Shown here: positions 26,256 to 36,162 of the stretch, piece after piece
Position numbering within the stretch: position 1 is the first letter of the stretch
Layout: the number at the start of each line of letters is the position of its first letter
NCBI GenBank assembly: GCA_963774455.1
Contig: CAVZFD010000004.1
Location: 372,001-436,000 of the forward strand
DNA: 64,000 nucleotides
Source: DATFVA01 sp963774455
GTDB lineage: Bacteria > Bacteroidota > Ignavibacteria > Ignavibacteriales > Ignavibacteriaceae
Direction: 5' to 3'
Made by a program: the position numbers and the translations under genes
Notes under the pieces: model-generated
Databases searched by the model: none
What the model was told of the DNA's origin: nothing
Seen by the model: the letters and a program-made list of their open reading frames with translations, nothing else

Positions 26256-28094
26256 GTGGATTCAGAAACCGTACAAAATGATTTAACTGCTTTAATAACC
26301 AGGCTGAATAAAAGAAAAGAACGGCTACAGAGACTTAGCCGGAATTATTCAAATTACAGGCTTTTGCTGCTTCTTGCCGGGTTAGTAATATTTTTTAGTT
26401 TTTTCTTCGCTGTATCAAACCTCTCGGCTTTAATAGCAGCGGGAGCTTTCCTTATCGCATTTGCTATCATAGCTCATCTTCATAACCGGCTTGATAATGG
26501 TATTAAGAAGCTGGAACTCTGGATAAAAATTAAATCTACTAACCTTGCCAGGTTAAACCTTGATTGGAAAAACATTCCCCGTATCTATTATACTACTGAA
26601 GATAACGTTGATGATAAGCCGGGACCTGTTGAAACTGATTTGAACCTGGCCGGTGATGAATCATTGCATCAACTGATAAATACCGGAACATCAAGACAAT
26701 CCAAATCTTTGTTAAGAGATTGGCTTCATATAAAAAATCCTTCTGTTGATGAGATTATAAAAAGGCAGAACCTTGTAAGAGAATTGATCCCTCTTACAAG
26801 GTTCAGGGATAAACTTGTGCTATACTCAACTCTGTCTTCGAAGCGTGACTTCGACGGAAGGATGATATTGAAGCTTTTGAGAAAAAAAGTTACGCTAGCT
26901 GCCTCCTTCAAACTGATCTTCGGAATAATGATTTTACTGGCTCCTCTGAACATTCTACTCCTTATTTTATTCCTTGAAAACACACTTCCGGCGTACTGGC
27001 TGATAACAACTCTGATTTATATTGTTCTTTTTCATTTTAACAATAAAGAAAAAGATAAAATCCTTGACGAGGCTGAATACATCTCTGATGAACTTGAGAA
27101 GATAGGCAGCGTGTTTGGATACCTTGAAGATTACCATTATAAAAGCAGTTCAGGACTTGCAGAGCTGTGCGGATCTTTCACCATAAAAAGGGAACAGCCT
27201 TCAGTATTGATTAACCGGGTTAAAAGTACTGTGGGTTTCTTAAGAATAAGAAAAGGGAATCCCTTTGTCTGGAACATTGTAAGGGCTGCCTTTCCTGTGG
27301 ATTTTTATTTCAAAGTCAAACTGAATAAATATAAACAGGTTATTGCAGGTAGGTTTGAAGACTGGCTTGAGACCTGGTATAAACTTGAGGCTCTGTCATC
27401 TCTTGCTAACTTTGCATTTTTGAATCCCGGTTATACTTTCCCAATGATAATAAATAATGATAAAGAAAAGCATATCTTCAGCGGTAAAGGAATGGGACAT
27501 CCTTTAATCAAAAGCGAAAAGAAAATACCTAATGATTTCACTTTTGATTCCGGTGGAGAAATTGCGATCATAACAGGTTCTAATATGTCAGGTAAAAGTA
27601 CATTCATCAGAACGATTGGAGTAAATCTTTCTCTTGCTTATGCAGGGAGTGTTGTTAATGCGCATGGTTTGAGCGTCTCTTTATTCAGATTATTCACCTG
27701 TATAAAAGTTAGCGATTCTGTAATAGATGGTATTTCATATTTCTATGCTGAAGTCAAAAGATTGAAGGCCTTGCTTGATGAGATTGAAGGAACAGATTAT
27801 CCCGTCCTGTTTTTAATAGATGAAATATTCAGAGGGACAAATAATGTTGAACGATTAAAGGGAAGCAGCGCTTTCATAAAAAAGCTTGCTGAAACAAATG
27901 CAATTGGTGCCGTAGCAACACATGACCTGGAGCTTGTAAGATTATCAGAAGAAATATCCACGGTTAAGAACTACCACTTCAGGGAAGAAATTAAGGAGGG
28001 TAAAATGATTTTTGATTATAAATTAAACAATGGACCCTGTCCTACCACAAATGCACTGAAAATAATGAAACTTGAAGGGCTTCCTGTTAATTAA
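26256..28094 (+). CDS. Membrane-anchored MutS-family ATPase
   Basis: 612 aa, GTG start. Residues about 36-75 form two transmembrane helices. A helical middle region follows, with two further hydrophobic helices at about 215-250. The C-terminal MutS domain V ATPase has Walker A GSNMSGKST (K447), Walker B FLIDEIFRGT (D522, E523) and the THDLEL histidine. The mismatch-recognition domain I is missing, so it is not a canonical mismatch repair MutS. Related membrane MutS-like proteins occur in Bacteroidota, with unknown role. Its 3' end lies 1 bp from the convergent gpsA gene. Confidence 0.82.
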   Translation: MDSETVQNDLTALITRLNKRKERLQRLSRNYSNYRLLLLLAGLVIFFSFFFAVSNLSALIAAGAFLIAFAIIAHLHNRLDNGIKKLELWIKIKSTNLARLNLDWKNIPRIYYTTEDNVDDKPGPVETDLNLAGDESLHQLINTGTSRQSKSLLRDWLHIKNPSVDEIIKRQNLVRELIPLTRFRDKLVLYSTLSSKRDFDGRMILKLLRKKVTLAASFKLIFGIMILLAPLNILLLILFLENTLPAYWLITTLIYIVLFHFNNKEKDKILDEAEYISDELEKIGSVFGYLEDYHYKSSSGLAELCGSFTIKREQPSVLINRVKSTVGFLRIRKGNPFVWNIVRAAFPVDFYFKVKLNKYKQVIAGRFEDWLETWYKLEALSSLANFAFLNPGYTFPMIINNDKEKHIFSGKGMGHPLIKSEKKIPNDFTFDSGGEIAIITGSNMSGKSTFIRTIGVNLSLAYAGSVVNAHGLSVSLFRLFTCIKVSDSVIDGISYFYAEVKRLKALLDEIEGTDYPVLFLIDEIFRGTNNVERLKGSSAFIKKLAETNAIGAVATHDLELVRLSEEISTVKNYHFREEIKEGKMIFDYKLNNGPCPTTNALKIMKLEGLPVN

Positions 28095-28095
28095 A

Positions 28096-29091
28096 CTATT
28101 CCATTTTCATATCGCGGGACATCAGGTCGGTAGTTGCCTTCACAGGATCTTTTTCTTCAAATAGTATTTTATATACCTCGATAGTGATAGGAGTTTCGAC
28201 ACTATTTTTCTGTGCGAGCATCGAAGCAGACCGGCTTGTCTCAATGCCTTCGGCAACCATTTTCATTGATTTTAAAACCTGTTTAAGGGTTTTCCCCGAA
28301 CCTATCTGTTCACCTACATAGCGGTTACGACTGTGCCGGCTCATACAGGTGACGATCAAGTCCCCCATCCCCGATAGACCTGCAAAAGTTTCGGGCTGTG
28401 CGCCCATTGCAATACCAAGCCTGGAAATCTCAGCAATCCCTCTTGTCATTATAGCAGCTTTAGTGTTATCGCCGAATTTAACGCCGTCAATAATACCCGC
28501 ACCGATTGCTATAACATTTTTGAATGCTCCCCCCATCTCTACGCCGAGAATATCGGTAGAGCCGTATACCCTGAAATAGGATGTAATAAAAGCACTCTGT
28601 ATAGATTTGGAAGTTTCGGCATAAACAGAAGCAGCGACGACCGCAGTAGGAATTCTTCTTGCAACTTCTTCTGCATGACTTGGTCCTGAAAGCACTCCTA
28701 TCTGGTTGACATCAATTGAGGGAATTTCATCCCTGAGCATTTGAGACATCGTCATAAGACTCTTATTCTCGATGCCTTTTGCTACACTGACCAGGATTGA
28801 ATTCTTAAGGGATGAAGCGTCGGCGTTTTTAATTACACTGCGCAGAAACTGAGAAGGAACAGCGAGTACTATCATATTCTGCTGATGCACAGCTTCATCA
28901 AGATCGTGAGTTATTTTAATTTCGTCAGGAATCGGAATCCCCGGAAGGTAGCTGGTGTTTTCCCTGGTCTTCTCAAGCACTTTAGCATAGCTTTTAACAT
29001 ATTCCCAGAGAGTAACCTTATGTCCGTTAAAATGGAGCAGTATAGCAAGAGTAGTTCCCCAGCCGCCGGCTCCAAGAACAGAAATTTTCAT
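28096..29091 (-). CDS. gpsA: Glycerol-3-phosphate dehydrogenase [NAD(P)+]
   Basis: 331 aa. Converts dihydroxyacetone phosphate to sn-glycerol 3-phosphate for phospholipid synthesis in the cytoplasm. The N-terminal Rossmann motif is GAGGWGTTLA. The segment ILVSVAKGIEN contains the family's catalytic-lysine region, and GSGKTLKQVL and VAEGIETSRS are conserved in the C-terminal domain. Length is normal. It overlaps plsY by one base, so substrate supply and first acylation are coupled in one operon. Confidence 0.95.
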   Translation of the reverse strand: MKISVLGAGGWGTTLAILLHFNGHKVTLWEYVKSYAKVLEKTRENTSYLPGIPIPDEIKITHDLDEAVHQQNMIVLAVPSQFLRSVIKNADASSLKNSILVSVAKGIENKSLMTMSQMLRDEIPSIDVNQIGVLSGPSHAEEVARRIPTAVVAASVYAETSKSIQSAFITSYFRVYGSTDILGVEMGGAFKNVIAIGAGIIDGVKFGDNTKAAIMTRGIAEISRLGIAMGAQPETFAGLSGMGDLIVTCMSRHSRNRYVGEQIGSGKTLKQVLKSMKMVAEGIETSRSASMLAQKNSVETPITIEVYKILFEEKDPVKATTDLMSRDMKME

Positions 29092-29762
29092 CAGAGGGAT
29101 TTATTTTTTTTCTTAAAGCTAACTTTACTCTCATTTCCGTTTATCAAACGGACTACATTCTTTCTGTGCGTGAAAATAACAAGTAGTGAGAGAAAAATTA
29201 CAAAAGGTAAAAGTGTATTGTAACTGGGTATGTTTACATTGAATACATTTTCCCTGATTACAAGTGCCAGGGGAACGGAAATTGCGCCCAGTATTGAGCC
29301 AAGAGAAACATAGCGTGAAATGGTAACAACGAGAACGAATACACCTATTGCAATGAGCATATCTACGGTGACTATCATCAGAAGTACCCCAAGAGCCGTT
29401 GCTATACCTTTACCTCCTTTAAAACCTGCGAAGATCGTCCATATATGTCCGACAACTGCTGAAATACCCGCAATTATCTGAACAAGTGTAAAGTCGTCAA
29501 AAGGAGTAATATTTTCGAAAGGCATTGAACCATAATGCAGCCTTGCTACAACAACAACAGCAAGGACGCCCTTAAATGCATCAAGCAGTATAACAATCAG
29601 ACCATGTTTCCATCCCAGGACACGCATTACATTTGTCCCGCCGGCATTACCGCTGCCATGCTCCCTGATATCAATTCCTTTAACTGCTTTGGTGACGATA
29701 ATACTGGTCGGTATTGATCCAATCAGGTATGACAAGATGACTATAGTAGCGAGTAAATACAT
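29091..29762 (-). CDS. plsY: Acyl-phosphate:glycerol-3-phosphate acyltransferase
   Basis: 223 aa inner-membrane enzyme transferring acyl groups from acyl-phosphate to glycerol 3-phosphate, the first step of phosphatidic acid synthesis. Motifs: IGSIPTSIIV, then GSGNAGGTNVMR, then FKGGKGIATALG, which are the three conserved PlsY loops. It has several transmembrane helices and a lysine-rich tail. It is upstream of and overlapping gpsA, which makes its substrate. Confidence 0.95.
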   Translation of the reverse strand: MYLLATIVILSYLIGSIPTSIIVTKAVKGIDIREHGSGNAGGTNVMRVLGWKHGLIVILLDAFKGVLAVVVVARLHYGSMPFENITPFDDFTLVQIIAGISAVVGHIWTIFAGFKGGKGIATALGVLLMIVTVDMLIAIGVFVLVVTISRYVSLGSILGAISVPLALVIRENVFNVNIPSYNTLLPFVIFLSLLVIFTHRKNVVRLINGNESKVSFKKKNKSL

Positions 29763-29849
29763 TTAGTTACCATTAAAAAGAGTGAAAACTAAACTAAGGA
29801 TAAACACCTTAATTTTCAATGAAATTTGGGCTGAATCCATTTGATTCAA

Positions 29850-30524
29850 TTATCGAACCAGGGATTCAAATAATTTAAAATCTTCTTTAGTTGTTACCTT
29901 GAAGTTAAAATTAGAACCTTCGGTAATATTTACTTTTCTACCCATCCGTTTTACAAGCATAGATTCGTCAGTGCCGTAAAAATTATCCTCATAAGCCTTC
30001 TTCATTGCTTTCATAATATCGCGGTATCTGAAGATCTGAGGTGTTTGAACGTACATTACATTTTCTCTGGAGATATATTCATTAACATAATTTCTGCCCC
30101 GGATAAGCGTGTTGCTTCCCCGCACACAGACTACAGAATTTCCTTTCTGAGCCGCGGTTTTTATGGCTTCAGTAAGCACGCTGGCAGGCAGGAGGGGACG
30201 GGCAGCATCATGCACAATTATAAGATCATCCGGACCTGCGGAAGCAAAGGAAAGAGCATTGTAAACAGAATCCTGCCTTTCCTTTCCGCCTTCTATAATT
30301 TGTTTTATCTTCGACAGCCCGTATTTAAGTTTGAGATCTTCCAGCAGAGGGAAAAAACTTCTATCGGCTGCTATAATGATTTCATTAACAAGCCTGTTAC
30401 GTTGAAAAGTCTCCAGGGAATAGACAATTAATTCTTTCCCTTTTACCTTAATAAACTGTTTGGGCTTTACGAACCCGCTGCGCGATCCTTTTCCGCCGGC
30501 AGGCACGATAACAATCTTTCTCAT
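29850..30524 (-). CDS. ispD: 2-C-methyl-D-erythritol 4-phosphate cytidylyltransferase
   Basis: 224 aa. Third committed step of the MEP isoprenoid pathway: joins CTP to methylerythritol phosphate. The nucleotide-binding loop is VPAGGKGSRSGFVKPKQF, and the conserved HDAARPLLP and YVQTPQIF follow. It overlaps the end of queA by 4 bp and is probably co-transcribed with it. Length is normal; the divergent spacing to plsY is 87 bp. Confidence 0.93.
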   Translation of the reverse strand: MRKIVIVPAGGKGSRSGFVKPKQFIKVKGKELIVYSLETFQRNRLVNEIIIAADRSFFPLLEDLKLKYGLSKIKQIIEGGKERQDSVYNALSFASAGPDDLIIVHDAARPLLPASVLTEAIKTAAQKGNSVVCVRGSNTLIRGRNYVNEYISRENVMYVQTPQIFRYRDIMKAMKKAYEDNFYGTDESMLVKRMGRKVNITEGSNFNFKVTTKEDFKLFESLVR

Positions 30525-31555
30525 GTTAAAAGCATTGCATCGCCGTAACTCAGGAATTTATAACTATCCTTCAGCGCCTTTTTATATGCTTTCATTACGA
30601 AATCTGTATTGGCGAATGCGCAAGCCAGCATCAGCAGGGTTGATTCGGGCTGATGAAAATTTGTAATAAGCCTGTCGGTTATCTTAAAATCATAAGGAGG
30701 ATAGATAAATTTGTCTGTCCAGCCTCTTCCCGGTTTTACCAATCCGTCCGCAGTTATACTTGTCTCAAGAGCACGGCAGGTACTCGTTCCTACAACAAAG
30801 ATATTATGCTTGCCTGTTATGGCTTTGTTGATCTTTTCAGATGACTGGGCTGTAATCTCATAAAATTCTGAATCCATCTTATGCTTGGTAAGATCTTCAA
30901 CCTCTACCGGTCTGAAGGTTCCAAGTCCGATATGCAGAATCACTGGAACTACTTCCACACCTTTCTTTTTCAGTTTGGCGAGGAGCTTATCGGTAAAATG
31001 CAATCCTGCGGTCGGGGCTGCAACCGCACCGTCAACCCGGGCATAAACTGTCTGGTAATTTTCTTTATCCTCGGGCACCGGTTCTCTTTTAATATAAGGT
31101 GGAAGGGGGGTTAGTCCTATCTTTTCCACCGCGCTGAAAACATTTCCGGGCTGGTTGAAACGGACAGTTCTTCCCCGGGAAGTTGTATTATCAATTACTT
31201 CACACCAGAGCTTATCATTAAAGTAAATTTTATTTCCGATTCTTACTTTCCTTGCTGGATCGACTATTACATCCCAGATGCATTCATCTGCATTCAGTTC
31301 TCTGAGCAGGAAAACCTCAATCTTTGCATTTGTTTTTTCTTTCTTTCCATACAATCTTGCCTGGAAGACCCGGGTCTCATTTACAGCAAGTACGTCACCT
31401 TTCTGCATGAAATCTGCAATATCGCTAAAGGCTTTATTTTCAATTTCCTCGGTTTCCCTGTTAAGGACCATAAGCTTCGCTTTATCCCTGGGAGAACTTG
31501 GAAATTTAGCAATTGCTGTCTTCGGCAAATTGTACTTGAAATCTGATAATTTCAT
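30521..31555 (-). CDS. queA: tRNA preQ1(34) S-adenosylmethionine ribosyltransferase-isomerase
   Basis: 344 aa. Builds epoxyqueuosine in tRNA wobble position 34. It begins MKLSDFKYNLPKTAIAKFP, has the conserved RDKAKLMVLNR, the HIGLGTFRPVEVED block and the C-terminal ITNFHQPESTLLMLACAFA motif. Full length. It is followed by ispD with a 4-bp overlap and lies 64 bp downstream of ppdK, separated by a hairpin. Confidence 0.95.
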   Translation of the reverse strand: MKLSDFKYNLPKTAIAKFPSSPRDKAKLMVLNRETEEIENKAFSDIADFMQKGDVLAVNETRVFQARLYGKKEKTNAKIEVFLLRELNADECIWDVIVDPARKVRIGNKIYFNDKLWCEVIDNTTSRGRTVRFNQPGNVFSAVEKIGLTPLPPYIKREPVPEDKENYQTVYARVDGAVAAPTAGLHFTDKLLAKLKKKGVEVVPVILHIGLGTFRPVEVEDLTKHKMDSEFYEITAQSSEKINKAITGKHNIFVVGTSTCRALETSITADGLVKPGRGWTDKFIYPPYDFKITDRLITNFHQPESTLLMLACAFANTDFVMKAYKKALKDSYKFLSYGDAMLLT

Positions 31556-31585
31556 TCTTCATTACCTTCTATGAATTGATAAATG

Positions 31586-31609
31586 AGAGGGAGCATCGAA
31601 GCTCCCTCT
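31586..31609 (-). terminator. Hairpin between ppdK and queA
   Basis: A perfect 9-bp stem AGAGGGAGC / GCTCCCTCT with a 6-nt loop lies just after the ppdK stop codon. The minus-strand T-run is poor (CATTTATC), so it may be only a partial terminator or an RNA-stabilising structure. Confidence 0.55.
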
Positions 31610-31618
31610 TTATATTTA

Positions 31619-34396
31619 CTATTTTTTCTTCTTCTTCGTTGAATTCTTAGACTTTGAAAGCTTCTGCATTGATCTTTCGTTTACAACTGCTCTTGCAGCA
31701 GCTAATCTTGCTATCGGTACGCGGAACGGGGAACAGCTTACATAGTTTAAACCTATCCTGTGGCAGAACTCAACCGAACCTGGCTCACCGCCATGCTCTC
31801 CGCAGATTCCAACTTTCAGATCTGGCCTTGTTGATCTGCCTTTTTCAGTTCCCATTTTAACTAACTGACCCACGCCTTTCAAATCGAGTACTTCAAAGGG
31901 ATCATTCGGCAGAATTTCATTCTGAACATAGAGAGGGAGGAACTTACCGGCGTCATCTCTTGAAAGTCCGAATGTTGTCTGTGTTAAATCATTTGTTCCA
32001 AAACTGAAGAACTCAGCACCTTTCGCGATTTCATCAGCAGTGATGCATGCACGGGGCAATTCGATCATTGTTCCAACGAGATAGCTTATCTTTTTACCCC
32101 TTTCTTTTGCTACGTCATCTGCTGCTTTTCTGATTATTTTTTCCTGCAATCTGAACTCATTTATGTCGCCTACAAGCGGTATCATGATTTCGGGTTTAAC
32201 TTTAAAGCCTTGTGCTACCGCATCGTAAGCCGCTTCAAAGATAGCTCTTGCCTGCATCTCGGTGATTTCAGGGAAAACAACTCCAAGACGGCAGCCTCTG
32301 AAGCCGAGCATAGGGTTAAATTCTGCAAGACTATGAATTTTTTCAGTAAGTTTTTCGACAGAAATACCCAGCTGATCGGCAAGTTCCCTTATCTCCTTTT
32401 CTTCATGAGGCAGGAATTCGTGCAGGGGAGGATCGAGGGTTCTGATCGTAACAGGATAACCCTTCATTTCTTTAAAGATACCCAGGAAATCTTCTCTCTG
32501 CAGCGGGAGTAATTCATTAAGTGCCCTTTTTCTTTCTTCCGTGGTTTCAGAGACGATCATTTTCCTGACGCTCATAATTCTGTCGCCGCCGAAGAACATG
32601 TGCTCTGTACGGCAGAGCCCGATACCTTCTGCGCCGAATGCAACTGCATTTGCCGCCTGGTCAGGCTGATCAGCGTTCGTCCTGATATTTAATCTTCTCA
32701 GGTTATCGGCCCATTTCATAAGACTTGCATAAGTCTGATAAACAGGTGAATCCTTCGCATCGAGAGTTTTGTTTAATAACACCTGGAGCACTTCCGATGG
32801 TTTAGTCTCAATTTTTCCTGCTATTACTTCACCGGTTGTACCATCAATAGATATGAAGTCACCTTCTTTTAGCGCAATATTGTTTTTTCCCTCAACGCTA
32901 ATTGTTCCTTCTTTATAATTTATTCTAAGTGAGCCGCAGCCTGCAACACAGACTTTTCCCATCTGCCTTGCAACGAGTGCTGCATGCGATGTCATACCTC
33001 CGCGGGCGGTAAGTATACCTTCAGAGGCGTTCATACCTTTGATGTCTTCGGGGGAAGTCTCTATTCTGACAAGAATAACATTTTCACCCCTCGCTGCCAT
33101 ATCTTCCGCATCCTGGGCATTAAGCGCTATTCTGCCTGAAGCTGCTCCGGGACCGGCATTAAGGCCTTTTGCGATAAGTCTTCCTTCATCAATAGCTTTA
33201 CGTTTTTCATCAAGATCGAAAATCGGGCGAAGAAGCTGATTAAGCTGGTTAGGCTCAATTCTCGAAATAGCATCCTCCTTAGAAATGAGTTTTTCCTTAA
33301 CCATATCGACGGCCATCTTGATTGCAGCAAATCCTGTACGCTTACCGACACGGCACTGAAGCATCCATAATTTTCCCTGCTGAATAGTAAATTCGATATC
33401 CATCATCTCTTTGTAATGCTTTTCGAGGGTCTTCCTGATGTTATCGAGCTGTCTGTAAATTTCTGCGTCGTCTTCTTTAAGCTTTGCAATGGGCAGGGGA
33501 GTACGAGTACCGGCAACAACATCCTCACCCTGGGCATTAAAAAGATATTCTCCGTAGAATACATTTTCACCTGCTGCGGGGTCGCGGGTAAATGCAACTC
33601 CTGTTCCTGAATCTTCTCCCATATTTCCGAACACCATCGACTGAACGTTTACTGCTGTACCCCAGTCGGCAGGAATATTATTAAGTTTCCGATAAACAAT
33701 CGCACGCTCATTCATCCAGCTTCCGAACACAGCTCCTATCGCCCCCCAGAGCTGTTTCATCGGATCAGTCGGGAAATCATGACCGGTTTCTTTTTTAATT
33801 TCAGCCTTAAATTCTTCAACTAGTTCTTTCAGATGCTCAGTTGAGAGTTCCGTATCAAGTTTAAAACCATACTGTTCTTTTTTCTTATCGAGAATTACTT
33901 CAAAAGGATCCTCGGCCTTTTTATCCTGGGGTTTTAATCCCAGTACCACATCACCGTACATCTGAACAAATCTTCTGTAGGAGTCATAAGCGAATCTGGG
34001 GTTATTTGTTTTTTTAATTATACCTTCTACTGTCTGGTCGTTCAGTCCAAGGTTTAGGATGGTATCCATCATTCCTGGCATGGAAGCACGGGCCCCGCTT
34101 CTTACTGATACAAGCAGGGGATTATCGGGATCGCCGAATTTAGCTCCCATTTCCTTTTCAACTTTCTGCAGGGCTGCTTTAACCTGTGCGGTAAGCTCTT
34201 TAGGATATTTTTTGTTGTGATCATAAAAATAAGTACATAATTCCGTTGTTATGGTAAAACCTGCCGGCACTGGCAACCCTATATTGACCATCTCAGCCAG
34301 GTTTGCACCTTTACCACCGAGCAGACCTTTCATTTCTGCTTTTCCATCGGCTTTCTTTCCGCCGAAAAAGTATACGTATTTCAGTTGTTTGGACAT
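31619..34396 (-). CDS. ppdK: Pyruvate, phosphate dikinase
   Basis: 925 aa from the chosen start at MSKQLKYVYFF, preceded 7 nt upstream by GGAGG; an upstream in-frame ATG at 34438 lacks a ribosome site. The enzyme interconverts pyruvate, ATP and phosphate with PEP, AMP and pyrophosphate. The N-terminal ATP-grasp part holds LLGGKGANLAEM. The swivelling phosphohistidine is H471 in GGMTSHAAL. The C-terminal PEP barrel has GTNDLTQTTFG and the acid/base C865 in GICGEHGG. Length is slightly above the usual 870-890 because of a basic lysine-rich tail. Confidence 0.95.
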   Translation of the reverse strand: MSKQLKYVYFFGGKKADGKAEMKGLLGGKGANLAEMVNIGLPVPAGFTITTELCTYFYDHNKKYPKELTAQVKAALQKVEKEMGAKFGDPDNPLLVSVRSGARASMPGMMDTILNLGLNDQTVEGIIKKTNNPRFAYDSYRRFVQMYGDVVLGLKPQDKKAEDPFEVILDKKKEQYGFKLDTELSTEHLKELVEEFKAEIKKETGHDFPTDPMKQLWGAIGAVFGSWMNERAIVYRKLNNIPADWGTAVNVQSMVFGNMGEDSGTGVAFTRDPAAGENVFYGEYLFNAQGEDVVAGTRTPLPIAKLKEDDAEIYRQLDNIRKTLEKHYKEMMDIEFTIQQGKLWMLQCRVGKRTGFAAIKMAVDMVKEKLISKEDAISRIEPNQLNQLLRPIFDLDEKRKAIDEGRLIAKGLNAGPGAASGRIALNAQDAEDMAARGENVILVRIETSPEDIKGMNASEGILTARGGMTSHAALVARQMGKVCVAGCGSLRINYKEGTISVEGKNNIALKEGDFISIDGTTGEVIAGKIETKPSEVLQVLLNKTLDAKDSPVYQTYASLMKWADNLRRLNIRTNADQPDQAANAVAFGAEGIGLCRTEHMFFGGDRIMSVRKMIVSETTEERKRALNELLPLQREDFLGIFKEMKGYPVTIRTLDPPLHEFLPHEEKEIRELADQLGISVEKLTEKIHSLAEFNPMLGFRGCRLGVVFPEITEMQARAIFEAAYDAVAQGFKVKPEIMIPLVGDINEFRLQEKIIRKAADDVAKERGKKISYLVGTMIELPRACITADEIAKGAEFFSFGTNDLTQTTFGLSRDDAGKFLPLYVQNEILPNDPFEVLDLKGVGQLVKMGTEKGRSTRPDLKVGICGEHGGEPGSVEFCHRIGLNYVSCSPFRVPIARLAAARAVVNERSMQKLSKSKNSTKKKKK

Positions 34397-34449
34397 TACT
34401 TTTCCTCCAATCGATTTTATCGTTTTAATATTGGTCATAGAAAATTTTG

Positions 34450-35493
34450 TTAATTGATACCTGAAAGAATAAAGTCTTTAAATTCACTTTCGTTATCCAT
34501 CCTTAATTCAATCTTTAAGAAAAATATATCAATATCATCAAATTCTTTAGAGAACTTTGTGAGCTTGACAGCATCCTTTTCGGTAGTAATCACTGAATGA
34601 GAATTTGTCGAATAAAATTTCTTCCTGATTTCCTGAACCTCCTTGTTTGAATAATTCTTATGGTCTCTGAAGATCATCTGGTTTGATGTATCAACGCTTG
34701 TCTGCTTCAGTATATTGATAAATGAAAACGGGTTTGCAACCCCGGAAACAACAAGGCTTTTCTGACCTTTAAATTCTTCCAATCCGTACCTTGTACCATG
34801 CTTTACATCCCCGAATTCAATAGCTTTATAATAAGCGCTAAATATCTTTTTTCCTTTAAGATACCTGCCGTATTTAACAGGAATCTCCGCTTCTGCAGTG
34901 AACTTCCTGTTAATAATAACCGCATCGGCTCTTTTTACGGAGCGGAATGGTTCACGCATCATACCCGTCGGTAAAAGCTGCTGTTTAAAAAAGTCATATT
35001 CTGTAAGAAACCTCTGCTCAAAAATTAAAAGATTGAGATCTCTCTTTATCCACCTGTGCTGGTAGGCATCATCAAGGACTATAACATCAACACCGGTGTT
35101 AGCTAAAAAGTTCTTCGCACCTTTTACCCTGTTTTCCGAGACCGCGGCGGGCACCTTACATTCCATAGCAGTTATATAAATTTCATCACCGCAGTTATTT
35201 ACGGGGGCCAGTATATTTTTTCCCGCCGATACAAGAAGGTATCCCCTTGTATTGCGGCCGTATCCGCGGCTCAGAACACCAACGTTTTTACCGGCCTGCT
35301 TCAGAAGGTTGGTTAGTGAAATTACCAGCGGGGTTTTGCCTGATCCGCCGACCGATATATTTCCTACTGAGATTACTTTAGCATTTACTCCCTGTATCTT
35401 AAAAACATTATTATCAAAGAACCAGTTCCTGATATTTATGACCAGGGCATAAAAGGGCATAAAAGGATATAATATCAGTTTTAATAATTTCAC
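34450..35493 (-). CDS. lpxK: Tetraacyldisaccharide 4'-kinase
   Basis: 347 aa. Phosphorylates the lipid A disaccharide at the inner membrane. Walker A is VGGSGKTPL (K53), preceded by the typical ISVGNISVGG. GYGRNTRGY and LDDAYQHRWI with RDLNLLIFE follow. It starts a lipid A run with the acyltransferase and lpxB, separated by 12 bp. Confidence 0.93.
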   Translation of the reverse strand: MKLLKLILYPFMPFYALVINIRNWFFDNNVFKIQGVNAKVISVGNISVGGSGKTPLVISLTNLLKQAGKNVGVLSRGYGRNTRGYLLVSAGKNILAPVNNCGDEIYITAMECKVPAAVSENRVKGAKNFLANTGVDVIVLDDAYQHRWIKRDLNLLIFEQRFLTEYDFFKQQLLPTGMMREPFRSVKRADAVIINRKFTAEAEIPVKYGRYLKGKKIFSAYYKAIEFGDVKHGTRYGLEEFKGQKSLVVSGVANPFSFINILKQTSVDTSNQMIFRDHKNYSNKEVQEIRKKFYSTNSHSVITTEKDAVKLTKFSKEFDDIDIFFLKIELRMDNESEFKDFILSGIN

Positions 35494-35505
35494 TATAATT
35501 CTCTT

Positions 35506-36162
35506 TTAGAATTTCTCTGCCTGAAGCTGAAGATCATTGAGCTTATTTTCACATTTTCCAATAATTCTTGATATTTCCTCCCTGCTCATATCCGGTCCTA
35601 CAAAAATTGGATCCGAGTATACGACATTAGCACGTGTAAAAAACTTAGGAATCTGAAATCTGTCCCAGCTTTTAAGGAGTCTTTTCTTTTCGAATCCGAT
35701 TCCCGCCAGCACGAGCGGCAGTCCAGCTTTTTTTGCTGCGACGACAGCACCAGCTTTGAGCTTAAACGGCGGTCCTTTTGGTCCGTCAGGAGTTACAGCT
35801 ATAGAATAACCATTCCTGGCAAAGTCAATCATTAAACCCAAAGCGACCCCGCCTCCCGCGCTGCTTGAACCTCGCAAGACTTTATATTTCCACTTCTTTA
35901 ATATCTTTGCCAGCAGGTCGCCGTCTTTGCTCTTGCTTGTAAGGCCTGCAAAATTTTTATCTCTATTAAGAAACCACGGAAGCAGCATTGTTCCATGCCA
36001 GAATGCTAGAACATAGTTTACATTTTCCCGCTCGAACTTATCGATTGCTTCGCGGTTTATAACCTTGATCCTTAGCGATCTGCACAGGATATCTACAAGT
36101 TGAAAAAGAACATAATTTCCTGCAAAACGCAGTGTATCCTGTTTAGCTTTTTTAAGCTTCAT
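35506..36162 (-). CDS. DUF374 lysophospholipid acyltransferase-family protein
   Basis: 218 aa. The acyltransferase-type block is FWHGTMLLP (catalytic histidine), followed by KDGDLLAKIL, the RGSSSAGG motif and VTPDGPKGPPF, all typical of DUF374. The family is related to lipid A and phospholipid acyltransferases. Here it is wedged between lpxB and lpxK, overlapping lpxB by 11 bp, so a late lipid A or LPS acylation is likely (inference). There is no full transmembrane helix, so it is probably peripheral on the inner membrane. Confidence 0.82.
   Translation of the reverse strand: MKLKKAKQDTLRFAGNYVLFQLVDILCRSLRIKVINREAIDKFERENVNYVLAFWHGTMLLPWFLNRDKNFAGLTSKSKDGDLLAKILKKWKYKVLRGSSSAGGGVALGLMIDFARNGYSIAVTPDGPKGPPFKLKAGAVVAAKKAGLPLVLAGIGFEKKRLLKSWDRFQIPKFFTRANVVYSDPIFVGPDMSREEISRIIGKCENKLNDLQLQAEKF

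Noticed and set aside
34397..34438. Upstream start of ppdK
   Set aside because: There is no ribosome site there, while the internal ATG at 34396 has GGAGG at the right distance.
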